Below, piece by piece: positions 51,113-62,192 of a stretch of DNA of 64,000 nt. The notes under the pieces were generated by a model that saw nothing but the letters and a program-made list of their open reading frames with translations, was not told where the DNA came from and did no database searches. Every line of letters starts with the position of its first letter. Position 1 is the stretch's first letter. The position numbers were made by a program, and so were the translations under genes. Source of the DNA: Lamellibrachia columna (lineage: Eukaryota > Annelida > Polychaeta > Sabellida > Siboglinidae); assembly GCA_963662155.1 (NCBI GenBank), contig OY759274.1:44820065-44884064 (forward strand), written 5' to 3'.

Positions 51113-52834
51113 CCCATAGACATAAATAGAACACCCGTTAGTAAAACAAGACCGCTGAGCTCTTATCAGTTGACACATGATAAAGTGATGCCGGCATGGA
51201 CCAGTGACATTCATGCTGCTGCACGGCAAGAACCCACTGGAGGCCCAGTGTTTATACTGTACAGCACCCAGTCTTCATCATATATCTATAGATATACAGT
51301 ACTAATAAGAGATTAACTACTACATAGCTATATATACCTAATACCTTATTACGTGCACAATCTATCCATGCACCTTGTATATCAAATATCATAATATATT
51401 AACTATAACAGTAGCACCACTAAACATGATCGAAACTGCTCCATCACAGCTATTTCTACCTGCAGATCAAGATCTCTCGAATGTTATCTGGCCAACTTGC
51501 CAAAGGACACGCCTCATGTAAAGAAATGTGCTCTCTCATTTAAGCTGTCAATTGTTTTAGTAGGCAACCTTTAACATGGTTTGTGAAATAAATGCATAGA
51601 ATGCAATGAATATAGCAATGTGTACAGAATGAGTTACATGATAGTGGTTCATACAACGAAGAAAAGGCAAACGACGACCAAAAAGGGGAGAGCCTCATTA
51701 AATGTAGTTGACTTAATAAAGAAAAAAAATCTTATTAATGAGCTGACATCTAGTAGAGTTTTATAAAAGAGTTACAAATATGCATACACGCATGCACACA
51801 TTATTTATAAAACTGAATCCTACCCCTATAACATTTTATGTTGCACCCAATCAATGTGACTACTGGGAAACACTTAATGTACGCTCCCCCAAGAAAAACA
51901 AACGTATCTGTAATATATTGATATTTCAGAACATTTTCGAAACTGTTACATTCATTCACATATACACTAACACAGCACAAACATTTGCAACGTAAATTAC
52001 CTGAAAATAACGAGATGTTAGATCCTGTCTTCTGTCGATTCGTACAGCTGTAAGCCACACAGGAAATAACCATATTCGTTGTCCCACAACTTTCTCAAGC
52101 AAGCCTCCAAAATGTTTGTCTTGAAGAGTTTAAGACTAGTGCACGTATGAACAACCCAACTGCCCACACTTATGACACAACTGCTGGGACCACCCTCACC
52201 CAAATTATTTACCAGTCTGGTGGCCATGCCTCATTAAGAACAAATGACAATGACAAATCTTCAAGTTAATTGGTTCCTGGTGTCATCGTCACTGGCTACT
52301 AGCCCGATAAGTTTATAATTCTCTGGTAGCCACCTCATCTTCATTGCTTATGTTTGCCTTATATTGTACATGATGATGGTGAGGAGGAAATACATTAACT
52401 CACTTACTTACTTACTTACTTACTTACTTACCTACTTACATATGTTAGACAACTATTTGTAACATGCTACGTTCACACTATAAACAGTACTACCCTATGA
52501 CTATGTGTCATGCAGTGAATGCAACTGTTTCTGCCGTGCAATGAAATGCCGGCCAGTGGTCCACGCCCGCTTCACTGCAGTGAGCTAGCTTATCGCTCTT
52601 GTTTATAGGGGGGGGAGTTAATGATGTAACTCTATGGCTTAACCATAGATATATAGTACTAATTATTAATATCTATGGCTTAGCCAACGCGGAACCTCGC
52701 GACGTCTCGTGACCCAGTAACGCGTCCCATATAATCAAAACGTTATTCACGTTGCCACCTAGTGGGGTTCACCGCGTTATTTATATATTGTTCGGCGCAA
52801 TCACACTAGAGGGCGAGATGTGTTGACGGCAATC
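51113..52834. other. Intergenic, no gene seen
   Basis: AT-rich with a short ACTT microsatellite (52,397-52,440). Sequence just upstream of the EF-hand start has no recognisable promoter. Confidence 0.5.
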
Positions 52835-55800
52835 ATGGAGAATGTAAACACAGGCGATGACGCCGAAATGCCAACTACAGGAGATTTGTTAAACAAAAAA
52901 TATATCTTTGACAATTACACGCAGAGAAATGCTGTTTGCAGCGACGCACATATTCGCGAATGTTTTGATGCCTTCGACATTGACGGGTAAGTACCAGATG
53001 CAATATACCTATATGCGCATATATGCCGTGGAAAGGCTCAACCCGACGTGATGATGAGATTGGCGAGTATTCGCATGCACGAGAGGCCAGAGCACAGTGC
53101 AAAATTACGTGTTAACATTTTGACTGTTTATAAGAAAGCTTTATCATCAAAAATTCTGAAACTTTTTCACAGCAACTGCCATCATTTCATTGACATGCTG
53201 ACTAAGTTTTGTCAAACTCACGTACCTCCAGCTCTTTTGAAACTCCCCGACATCCTATGCCAGGTAATTTAATGGGGTGCCGGATGGTTCGGCCCATGAC
53301 TGGTTCGGCCCACGCAGACGGATGGTTCGGCCCACTTCGCAGAAAACCACATTGCCATTGAAATCAGCTACGGTTGCTTCGGCCCACACTAGTATATCGG
53401 AATTCTGAGCGGCGGAATTGTAAGAATAGTCGTTTTGGCCACAGCCGATTCGAAAAAAAACATTGCCCACAAAAGCATACGCACACGCTAATATAATATT
53501 ATATATAATTATCATAAGATAACGGATATGAAATAATAAATTTAAGGTTATCAACCGACCGGCTGTTGTATCGTAAAAGTTGGGAAATTATTTAATTTGA
53601 CGATAAAATCAACACAGTGCAACTGACTGCTTAAATTTATGTCAAGTTTTAAACTTGTTTTTGCATCTTCATCTGTATATGTTTAATAAAAAACAATTTA
53701 GTTCTTAACACATATGTATGTTTTTTCAAGATTCGAAAACACTATAACTTAGGATATAACATTTCCCAGTTACAACACATAAGTTGCAAAAAGTAAAGTC
53801 GAAAATAACGAATGTAATAATACGGTCCACAGACTACACTTTCCAGTTATAATTCGATAGTCATTTCGGCCCACGGATTCGGCCCATGCGAGCGAAAACA
53901 TTTCATGGTCCACCAGTTGCGAAAACAGTTGGGTCGAACCCGTTATGGGCCAAAACATCCAACACCCTATTCATGTGCCCACGTGGCCCGGCCATTAGCA
54001 AAAAATTCCCATAAATCCTTCCACCTGTTAAACTATAAAAAAATGCACTATTTCACAGCCAATAGCTTCTACAAACAAACCTGTGAATATGCCTGCTCAA
54101 TTGAACTTAGGTCACATTATATGAATTTTTTTATTTCACATATCACAATTTAATACACCATGCATTCGTGTGAAACAATAAACAGGAAGGTCAACTGTGG
54201 TCTAACCCCAAATAGGGAAGCTTTTGTTTGAGAAAGTGCCCAATTTCATATAGAGTTGCAGCACAATGTATATGTAGACATATTATGGAACACTCCTGCT
54301 TGTCACATCATTATTATTTGTTTAACAGCCAAGTCTAAACAATGCCTTGCCCATAATATTAGCTGAAACCAGTGGCATAATTTAATGATATAGGTCGATT
54401 TTGACACTTGATAAATCATAGATCATGTACTGATGTACACTAGATTTCCAGAGCATTGCGAACCAATGAAGCCTGCTTACTGCCTCTTTGAATATATCAC
54501 TGAATTTATTTTCAAACTAATATTCATATAATTGCTTGATTTTTAACCAAACATGACATAACTTTGTCAGAAAATTTACAATTCGTCACACTTAACAGGA
54601 TTTCAGGTGAATTCCAATATGTCAGACTTGTCAAATTTTATTGTTTATGTGACTGCTTTCATGCTTCTAGATTATAAGATACAAGGCAAATGGCTTGATT
54701 TAGATACGCCACCATAAAGGGGTATCACATGACCAGATGCCCGTCAGGCCGTCACGGCCAGATTTGAAAATGCTGATCTACACAGTGCTTCCATGCAGTG
54801 GCTGTGACACAACCAAAATACAACTATTCTGTCGACATGTGTTACTCAATGTTGCTAATGCGATGGGCCACAAAACAAATATCACCAATGACTGTTCTAG
54901 TGCAAAATGGCTACCTGCTCCCTCACATACTGGTGTCATACCCCCAAATTTTTACCAGATTTCCATTTTTGTATCTGACCTGTATCATGCTATTCGCGAT
55001 TGCTGCTGCTGTCTGCCTTTTCCGAGCAAACTGTTCACTTTTCCTATCAACCTGTGCCATGGGAATGGTTATATCTTCTGTAAACCACTTCAGGGTTAGG
55101 ATTAGGGTTAGCTAGAGATGGGGTTAGCTAGAGATGGGGTTAGCTAGGGTTAGAGTTGCACAACTTCATTTCCAAGTCTCAAACAGTAGCAGGTCAGTCC
55201 AATTAGCAAAAATAACGAAAATACTAAGGTTCATGGACCCCATTTCCCAGTTAGAATAAGTTAGTCGTTTTGGCCCACAGATCCTGCTGGCAATGGTTGC
55301 ATACATGGTTGATTCGGCCCATGCGAAAAAAGACACTTCATTTTGTGAAGATAAAATTATATTTATAACATTCTCCCCCCCCAGGTTGGTTCTACACATT
55401 GAATAAGGAAGCTATCCTGTATTAAAAGTGTATGATTGACTAATCCAATAATTAAAAATATAAACTGTTGGTCCTCATCCCCTGTATGTACTCTCTAAAG
55501 ATTTCCATTGTATATATCCATGGTTAAAATCTCCCATTATGATACATTCCCTATTACTCAGTTTTTTATAACATTTTGCTATTTTGTGTTATCCTCTTCA
55601 TTTATGTTTGGACTTTGGAAAACTAATCCAGTAGTTAATGTTGAATTTCCTGTAACTATGTTGTACCAACCAGCTTCATCACAATCTGCTTCCCTTTCTA
55701 ATTGTATTTCATAAGCCTGAATAAATTCTTTAATATATAAAATAACTCCCCATCCCCTTCTTCCTATTCAATCTCTCCTGCTGTGTCTTTGTTGTTTGAA

Positions 55801-56793
55801 TCGGTTATACCAATTATGTGAGGGTCAGTATCTTCTACCATACTGTTTAATTAATTTTTCTGATTTATTATCCTCCTTGCATTTAAACACACACATTTAT
55901 AACCAGCTTCAGAAATTTTTTCCAGACATTTTGTCACTGGTTTGTGTGCATTAGTGGCCTCTTGTCCTGTTTGAGGCACCTCTAATTAACCCCATGTGCT
56001 TCTGATTTAAACATTGTTTGCTACCAAAAAATATTTTTGACGCTACTTATGCCATTGTTGACTGCTCCTGAGAGTTCATCTGCAGACACTGCTGCACCCT
56101 TTCCACTTAGATGAAGCTCGTGATCATGTCAGTCCTCCCAACAAAACATCCCCACAAATCCAACTTCATCTTCCATAGCTGCTGAACTAGCGTGTTAATT
56201 GCCATCCTCCCACAATTTCGATAACCCGGATCCCTGCTTCCCATTACTGGTAAAATCGGTGACAGACTTAGCTGCTTAACCCATGCCTGCTTAAGTGTTC
56301 TGACTAACTGCCTGTATTTTTTAACTATGGCAGTTGTGCCCTCCCTGTCTACATTATTAGTGTCTACCTGTACTAGAATAGATCCTCCCTTGCCATGACC
56401 CATGATTTTCTCCACCCTTTCTGTGATAGCCTCTATTTTTGCTCCTGGAAAGCATACTACCACATCATCCCCTATATACACACATGTTATGCATTAAAAG
56501 TATATGATTGACTAATCCAATAATTAATTGATCATTGAACTTCTGTAGTAGATAAAAGTGTGAAAATAGTTCATAAAAATAGGATTATCCAGCTTAATAT
56601 TGATGATCGAATCATTCGAATGCATTCATTAAAAGGTTTTGCATAATTTGTACTTTCTTGTCACAGAGATGATTATTTGAACAAGCATGAGTTCCACACA
56701 ATGGCAGAGTGTCTGTTTTGTCATGGAGACAAGCCATGGCCTCTGTCAGAAAAACAACTCCAAGATACTCTGAAACTCCTGGACACAAATCAG
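52835..56793 (+). CDS. EF-hand calcium-binding protein, first two coding exons
   Basis: Exon 1 (52,835-52,986) starts MENVNTGDDAEMPTTGD and ends IRECFDAFDIDG at GACGG|GTAAGT. Exon 2 (56,667-56,793) follows CTTGTCACAG and reads DDYLNKHEFHTMAECLFCHG...LSEKQLQDTLKLLDTNQ|GTAATT. Joining them in phase 2 creates a canonical 12-residue loop D-I-D-G-D-D-Y-L-N-K-H-E, with D1, D3, D5, N9 and E12 ligands. The following helix and the LLDTNQ end suggest that a second loop starts at the next junction. No third exon was found to 64,000, so the gene probably runs off the window. Likely a calmodulin-superfamily calcium sensor; the specific family is not identified. Confidence 0.78.
53085..54210. mobile_element. 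Diverged inverted-repeat element copy, split by a nested MITE
   Basis: The left half (to about 53,273) matches the start of the 455-bp family (ACGTGTTAACATTTTG, TATAAGAAAGC, CATTTCATTGACATGCTGAC). The right half (from 53,970) matches its end (AAATCCTTCCACCTGTTAAA, AGGAAGGTCAACTG). The 695-bp element at 53,274-53,968 sits between them. It is the oldest copy of the family in the window and lies in the EF-hand intron. Confidence 0.7.
53274..53968. mobile_element. 695-bp MITE with GGTTCGGCCCA subterminal repeats
   Basis: Imperfect terminal inverted repeats of about 38 bp. The left begins GGGGTGCCGGATGGTTCGG; the right, on the minus strand, begins AGGGTGTTGGATGTTTTGG; both continue to CCCAT-AC-GGTTCG-CCCA. 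(T)TCGGCCCA motifs recur inside both ends. There is no transposase frame. A clear target duplication is not visible. Confidence 0.75.
54211..55085. other. EF-hand intron, no further gene seen
   Basis: AT-rich. A 120-codon frame at 54,737-55,099 lacks recognisable family features. Confidence 0.4.
55090..55156. repeat. TTAGGG-like tract with 15-bp repeat
   Basis: GGGTTAGGATTAGGGTTAG followed by repeats of CTAGAGATGGGGTTAG. Short interstitial telomere-like sequence. Confidence 0.8.
55190..55340. mobile_element. Partial relative of the 695-bp MITE
   Basis: Shares with 53,760-53,900 the order CATTTCCCAGTTA, TAGTCGTTTTGGCCCACAGAT, GATTCGGCCCATGCGA. No matching left terminus. Confidence 0.55.
55456..56492 (-). 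mobile_element. CR1-like LINE relic: ORF1 esterase-like domain and ORF2 endonuclease start
   Basis: Minus frame 56,107-56,481 gives VVVCFPGAKIEAITERV, GHGKGGSILVQVDTNN, LSPILPVMGSRDPGYRNC and DLWGCFVGR, the SGNH/esterase-like C-terminal region of CR1 ORF1. Downstream broken frames give KCVCLNARRIINQKN, DPHIIGITDS and MYHNGRF, the start of a CR1 AP-endonuclease. Bounded by 35-bp direct repeats at 55,421-55,455 and 56,493-56,527 (one mismatch). It contains many stops and is dead. Confidence 0.8.
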
Positions 56794-56934
56794 GTAATTG
56801 GTCAACTTAAATTTATTTTCCTTACTGAACCATTTAGCCTTTAGGCACACCAGAGCAGTGTTTACATAACAATTGGCACCTGTGTCAAATTGATGAAAAA
56901 TCTTTGTCTCCAGTTCTGAGTAAACTGAAGAAAT

Positions 56935-57235
56935 GGGTACTAAATGAACTAAGACTGAAGGAATGGGCACTGAATGAAGTAAGACTGAAAGAATGAGTGC
57001 TGAATGAAGTAAGACTGAAAGAATGAGTGCTGAATGAAGTAAGACTGAAAGAATGAGTGCTGAATGAAGTAAGACTGAAAGAATGAGTGCTGAATGAAGT
57101 AAGACTGAAAGAATGAGTGCTGAATGAAGTAAGACTGAAAGAATGAGTGCTGAATGAAGTAAGACTGAAAGAATGAGTGCTGAGTGAAGTAAGACTGAAA
57201 GAATGAGTGCTGAATGAAGTAAGACTGGTAACATA
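56935..57235. repeat. 30-bp minisatellite, about 10 copies
   Basis: Unit GAATGAAGTAAGACTGAAAGAATGAGTGCT repeated, with diverged copies at the left end. It starts about 140 bases after the second EF-hand exon. Minus-strand Leu/Ser frames are artefacts. Confidence 0.93.
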
Positions 57236-57439
57236 AATTGATAAGACCCACAATAGAATATAATATATAAAATATTTCTACTGCACTAAAATCCTTGGGA
57301 GACCCAAGTCCAGCAGTGCACCAAAACGAAAGGGTTAAACAGTTCATAATCGATAAGTAGTTCCAGTCGTAAACAGTTGGATTGGTACGCTGGGGAGCTA
57401 TGGAGGATAAGCAAGTTTAAACAGGTGGGTTTTTGTTTA

Positions 57440-57960
57440 CTGCGAAATGTTGTTATATTTCATACAGACTTAACACTAACAACGAGTGAGTTCCAAAGAG
57501 TTGGTGCAGCAACTGAAAAACTAGATTAGAATTAGATGATCGAAGCTGTCTGGGCTGTCTTGCAGGAGTGAGCAGTGAATGTAAATATGCTTGGGTGAAA
57601 GTGCTTGACAGCCAATGATAGGTAATTGTACAAATATTCAAAATAGTGCGATATCATATAGGGAACCAATGCAATGATTTAAGGAGTGGTGCAGGGTGAG
57701 AGAAATGAGGAGACCGGTTAGCTAATTTTGCACACTTTAAAGTTTTAATATGTCCTTGAGAGCAATATTATGATAAAGGGAATTGCAATAGTCAAATCTA
57801 CTGCTAAGAGCAGTTGCAATAGTTTTGGCGACAACAAATGACATATACAGGTGAATACAACAAAGGTCATGAATGTCAAGTTTGTGAAATATGCTGTCTA
57901 AAATTAAAATTATTATCAAAGGTGACTCCTAAATTCCGTGCTGAGACAACCGACGTGTAA
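57440..57960 (-). pseudogene. LINE ORF2 C-terminal relic
   Basis: Minus frames give FDNNFNFRQHIS (near 57,915), AKTIATALSSRFDYCNSLYH (57,770-57,840), ICTITYHWLSSTFTQAYL and LTPARQPRQLRSSN (57,540-57,635). This is the usual end of a jockey/CR1-type ORF2 after the RT. Frame breaks separate the blocks. Confidence 0.75.
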
Positions 57961-58660
57961 TTCTGGCTCAGCATAGGTGTCGGGGAAAAAACAATTTTAC
58001 AAGTTTGCCATGCTGCTTTTGCGTACCAATAATAAGAAACCTAGCTAACTCGAAATTTCGACTTAACAAGTCAACATTTTGACTTAGTAAGTCAAAAATT
58101 TTAATTTAAAAAACTTAATTTTCAACTTACTGGGCCCAAGTTACTAAATTCGTGTATTTAAGGGGGCATTCGGCCATGACCCCCTTGGTATAAAAGTTTC
58201 GTTTTACCCAGTGTTAGCTGTTGCTCCTCCACACGGTAGCATGGTAAAATAATGACCTCCCTATATTTTGGTCTTTTCATGTATGAATAACAGCTCAGGC
58301 ATTGACCAGTTGACCATTGACCTACAGAGCACATTGTGAAAGTGGATTCACAGGTCAGACAATGATTTCGTAATCTGCTGAGGGTACTGCTCAATACAGA
58401 GCAATTTTTCCAATGGCATGTTGTGAACTTGTGAAAGGGAATCTAACAATAATAATTATTCAAAGAATTACCCATACATTTGATTGTGCATTTGGTTGTG
58501 CATTTGATAAATCAAATGTTTCTGGGTCACATTCAAATGCAAATACAAATGTTTAAGGTATGCATTCAAATGCAAATTCATTAAAAAAAATTATGGAGGC
58601 ATTCAAATGCTCAACATTCAATTGCGCATTCAAATGCATTTGTTAACAAGCCTGGTATGT
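57961..58660. other. Palindromic and CATTCAAATG short-repeat clusters
   Basis: GACTTARYAAGTC palindromes at 58,048-58,095 and CATTCAAATGC motifs (both orientations) at 58,530-58,645. No gene seen. Confidence 0.5.
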
Positions 58661-58828
58661 GTGTGTGTGTATGTGTGTGTGTGTATGTGTGATTGTATGT
58701 ATGCATATATGTGTGTATGTATGTATGTATGGCAAGGAGTCATGATAACATACCAATCATTACAGAACTAGATTTTTTCCAAGTTGCCTGAGTTCTACTT
58801 TATTTGTTACTCTTGAACGTACACATTT

Positions 58829-58888
<60 letters not shown>

Positions 58889-58890
58889 GG
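58661..58890. repeat. GT/GTAT and (AT)~29 microsatellites
   Basis: TGTG/TATG repeats at 58,657-58,730 and pure AT at 58,831-58,887. Confidence 0.95.
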
Positions 58891-59116
58891 CTGAGAGTGC
58901 CCACAATTTGCTGCATCCTCTTGAAACAACCGAGCGGTGAAGTTATATGTTTTTCATTTTCATTCTCAGCCTCCACCAGGCATGCATAGCTACCTCCATC
59001 AGGCATATATAGCTACCTCCCTCAGCTTCTCTATACTATGCACATTTTGTGAAAACAATATACTTTTATCATGCAGGGGACTAGTTTATCACTTTGAACA
59101 TTATAGAAATTTCAGC

Positions 59117-59300
59117 CTATGTGCTTGACTACCATGTGCATCCTTATATGTGCTTGACTACCATGTGCATCCTTATATGTGCTTGACTACCATGTGCATC
59201 CTTATATGTGCTTGACTACCATGTGCATTCTTATATGTGCTTGACTACCATGTGCATCCTTATATGTGCTTGACTACCATGTGCATCCTTATATGTATTG
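59117..59300. repeat. 29-bp minisatellite, about 6 copies
   Basis: Unit ATGTGCTTGACTACCATGTG followed by CATCCTTAT. Confidence 0.93.
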
Positions 59301-59783
59301 TATTTATTTTCAGTTTTCTGTTAAACGTCTTTTTCCAATTCACATGCATGCATGCGACTCAAGAACAAGTTGCCACATCTGCTGATTTAACATCGATTAG
59401 CATGTTTTTGTGTTCAGTTGCATGGGGAAAATAACTTCAAACATGGCTATAAAGTTTAGGCAATTTAAAGCTCCTAAATCAACTGATTTATCCCATCGCG
59501 AATTCGGTTCTTTGATGTCCAAATATGTAGTGTGTGAATAGTTCTTTTGTGTACTTTTGTTGAAGTCGTCGAAAGAATATATTTCGATTGAGTCCGCCAG
59601 TATGCAACAAGATGATGAACAATGTCTGACGTCTGATGTCTAAGAACATCTTTAAAAACGACGCAATTATAGTAAATGGCTATTACAATTTCATAAACAT
59701 AATGCACAGAATATAATTCTAAAAGTCTGAGTAATATCACAAACAATCACAAATGTACATAGACATGAACATTGTTTAAACAT

Positions 59784-60000
59784 GGGGAGCGGTAGTCTAA
59801 TGTTTAGAGCACCCGCCTGTCGATCGAGAGGACGGTGGTTCAATTCCACCTCCAACATTTCGAAGCTTGAGCAATTTCGTTCACCCCACTTTGCCCGTGT
59901 CTTTCGGAAGAGACACTAAAAGCCGTTGGTCCAAACTCCTGTGTTAGCTCAAGATTGGTCTGTTTGGAGTATAACTACTTGAGACTTGAGACACGAACGT
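59784..60000 (+). repeat. tRNA-derived SINE
   Basis: The head GGGGAGCGGTAGTCTAATG...TTAGAGCACC has an A-box-like region and GGTTCAATTCC is a good B box, as in a tRNA. It continues into a body containing CCCGTGTCTTTCGGAAGAGA and AGCCGTTGGTCC, a segment type found in invertebrate SINEs. A tRNA gene alone would end at about 59,858; the conserved downstream body and lack of a clean acceptor stem favour a SINE. Confidence 0.6.
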
Positions 60001-60715
60001 GAACAATTATGTCTTATTGTGTATCATCATGTGCTCCGATATACAAACCAACGTGTGTCATTTTATGACAATATTGTATTGACGTACGTCGCCTTTAAAC
60101 AACATAGTATACAGAGGTTCAGCATGCGAAACATGTACGTGTACGTGTACAGGTAGCTAGCTTCCCATGCTACGTCTGCGTTCTTTGCACGTGCAGTTTA
60201 GACTTGAACAAATCCTAATACTATAAACACGTAGTAGTGCAAGTACATTTTAATATCTACACATTCGCCCGTATTTCATTCCGTATTTCATTCCGTATTT
60301 CATTCCTAGACCTTTATATAATCCCATTCCTTCTACGAGAGAAGCAGGAACATTCCAAAAATGTTCTTGCATTATCAAACAGCGCAACAGTTTCATCACA
60401 GGGAATGGAAATTTTGCATACACATTCCTCTTGGCAGGCGGCGATATGTTGCTGGTTAAATTCACAGAGTTCGTTCTGAACACCATAAATATGCGGTAGG
60501 TGATACATGACTATTGGCTTTCCACTTGGAGACAGTTGGTTTCGTGATGGTCTTTAATTTAGTTGGAAAATATGCATTAAAGATTCTCAATAACAATTTA
60601 TGAAGATACTATCATAACGAACCATAGGCCTGCATACTAAAATAAATAACATACAAAAGCATGACTTCGGTGTGATGATAGGTGTGGTGGAATCGTGGAA
60701 TCACACACATGCACG
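60001..60715. other. Intergenic, no gene seen
   Basis: Only a triple CGTATTTCATTC repeat at 60,269-60,306. Confidence 0.5.
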
Positions 60716-60717
60716 GA

Positions 60718-60759
60718 CGCACACACACACACCACGCACGCATGCACGCACGCACGCAT

Positions 60760-60800
<41 letters not shown>
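60718..60800. repeat. CA/CGCA microsatellite
   Basis: ACAC and ACGC dinucleotide blocks. Confidence 0.95.
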
Positions 60801-60803
<3 letters not shown>

Positions 60804-60869
60804 TAGTACCAATTAAAGTTTGTTTTATATTTTATCAGTTGTAACAAAGAATAGCCGATTTTTAGTTTA

Positions 60870-61905
60870 AGTTTAAGTTTATTTTAAGTTTTTCTATGCA
60901 TGGCAGCAATACGCTTCCATAGCTGTCAGTCATCCAGTGGAATATATCATGGAGACAATTCCTGAGTTTGTTTAAGGGGCAATTTGTATATAGCCATGGA
61001 AAGGGTACTCTCTGTATCATATGTATATAGGTGGTGGTCCAAGTTGTGAGTTTGAATAACTGAGATGAGTGGAGTAGTTTAGATAGAAAAAAAGTAGTGG
61101 TCCAGAACCCTGAGGAACAGCATATGTGGTGGGTGCTGCTGAGGAAAACCATATGTGGTGGGAGCTGCTGAGGAACACCATATGTGGTAGGTGCTGCTGA
61201 GGAACACCATATGTGGTGGGTGCTGCTGAGGAACACCATGTGTGGTGGGTGCTGCTGAGGAACACCATATGTGGTGGGTGCTGCTGAGGAACACCGTATG
61301 TGGTGGGTGCTGCTGAGGAACACCATATGTGGTGGGTGCTGCTGAGGAACACCATGTGTGGTGGGTGCTGCTGAGGAACACCGTATGTGGTGGGTGCTGC
61401 TGAGGAACACCGTATGTGGTGGGTGCTGCTGAGGAACACCATGTGTGGTGGGTGCTGCTGAGGAACACCATATGTGGTGGGTGCTGCTGAGGAACACTGT
61501 ATGTGGTGGGTGCTGCTGAGGAACACCATATGTGGTGGGTGCTGCTGAGGAACACCATATGTGGTGGGTGCTGCTGAGGAACACTATATGTGGTGTTTGC
61601 TGCTGAGGAACACCATACGTGGTGTTTGCTGCTGAGGAACACCATATGTGGTGGGTGCTGCTGAGGAACACCATATGTGGTGGGTGCTGCTGAAAAGCAA
61701 CTAACTACCTTAACTTTTTGGTATCTATCAGATAAGTATGATGAAAACCAGCTCAGGGCTGTGGCAGATATACCATATACCACATTGACAAGGGTTTAAT
61801 GAGATGTTATAGTTAGTAGTATTAAAAGCAGCAGATAAATCAAGCAAGGTAAGCGCTGTTACTTTATCTTTGTCCATATTTAGAGTGACATCATTGTGTA
61901 CTTTT
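60870..61905 (-). pseudogene. LINE RT relic split by a minisatellite
   Basis: The minus strand reads NDVTLNMDKDKVTALTLLD and LSAAFNT (61,830-61,900), GISATALSWFSSYLSDRYQ (61,720-61,780), then the 29-bp array, then VPQGSGPLLF (61,080-61,125), LDHHLYTYDTE (about 61,010-61,040) and a thumb with KLKINLNLN. This is the RT motif series of a CR1/jockey-type LINE. The catalytic box is YTYD instead of YADD. Confidence 0.8.
61108..61692. repeat. 29-bp minisatellite, about 20 copies, inside the RT relic
   Basis: Unit TGCTGAGGAACACCATATGT followed by GGTGGGTGC. On the minus strand it encodes, in rotation, TTYGVPQQ, the RT GVPQ motif with its flank, so the array arose from the RT sequence itself. It is stop-free in all three minus frames, giving spurious ORFs. 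Confidence 0.93.
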
Positions 61906-61996
61906 AAGAGCAGTCTTTAGAATGAAACTGTTTGTAGGCTGATTGTAATACAGTAGACGTACAATTTGACTCAATGTGAGACCTTAGACGAGAGAG

Positions 61997-62096
61997 GTAA
62001 ACTGTAAGAGTTACAGGTAAACTGTAAGAGTTACAGGTAAGCTGTAAGAGTTACAGGTAAGCTGTAAGAGTTACAGGTAAACTTAAGAGTTACGGG
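61997..62096. repeat. 20-bp minisatellite, 5 copies
   Basis: Unit GGTAAACTGTAAGAGTTACA, last copy shortened. Confidence 0.9.
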
Positions 62097-62117
62097 TAGG
62101 AGTTGGAATGTTCTATT

Positions 62118-62192
62118 GGCAAAGCTGGTTTCAAAGCCAAATAAACAACATGACAGGGCAGTGCTCCAACCACTTAACCTCTGCCAGGTCTT
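62118..62192 (-). repeat. Possible tRNA-like SINE relic
   Basis: The minus strand has GGCAGAGGTTAAGTGGTTGG and, further on, GGCTTTGAAACC, a weak A box/B box pair. Confidence 0.3.

Noticed and set aside
54737..55099. 120-codon plus-strand frame
   Set aside because: A short SGCDTT resemblance only. No other family feature, and it lies in an intron of the EF-hand gene.
56746..57347. Leu/Ser repeat proteins on the minus strand
   Set aside because: 30-bp minisatellite following the EF-hand exon on the other strand.
59784..59858. Functional tRNA gene
   Set aside because: No clean acceptor stem, and a conserved SINE-like body follows. Folding was not computed.
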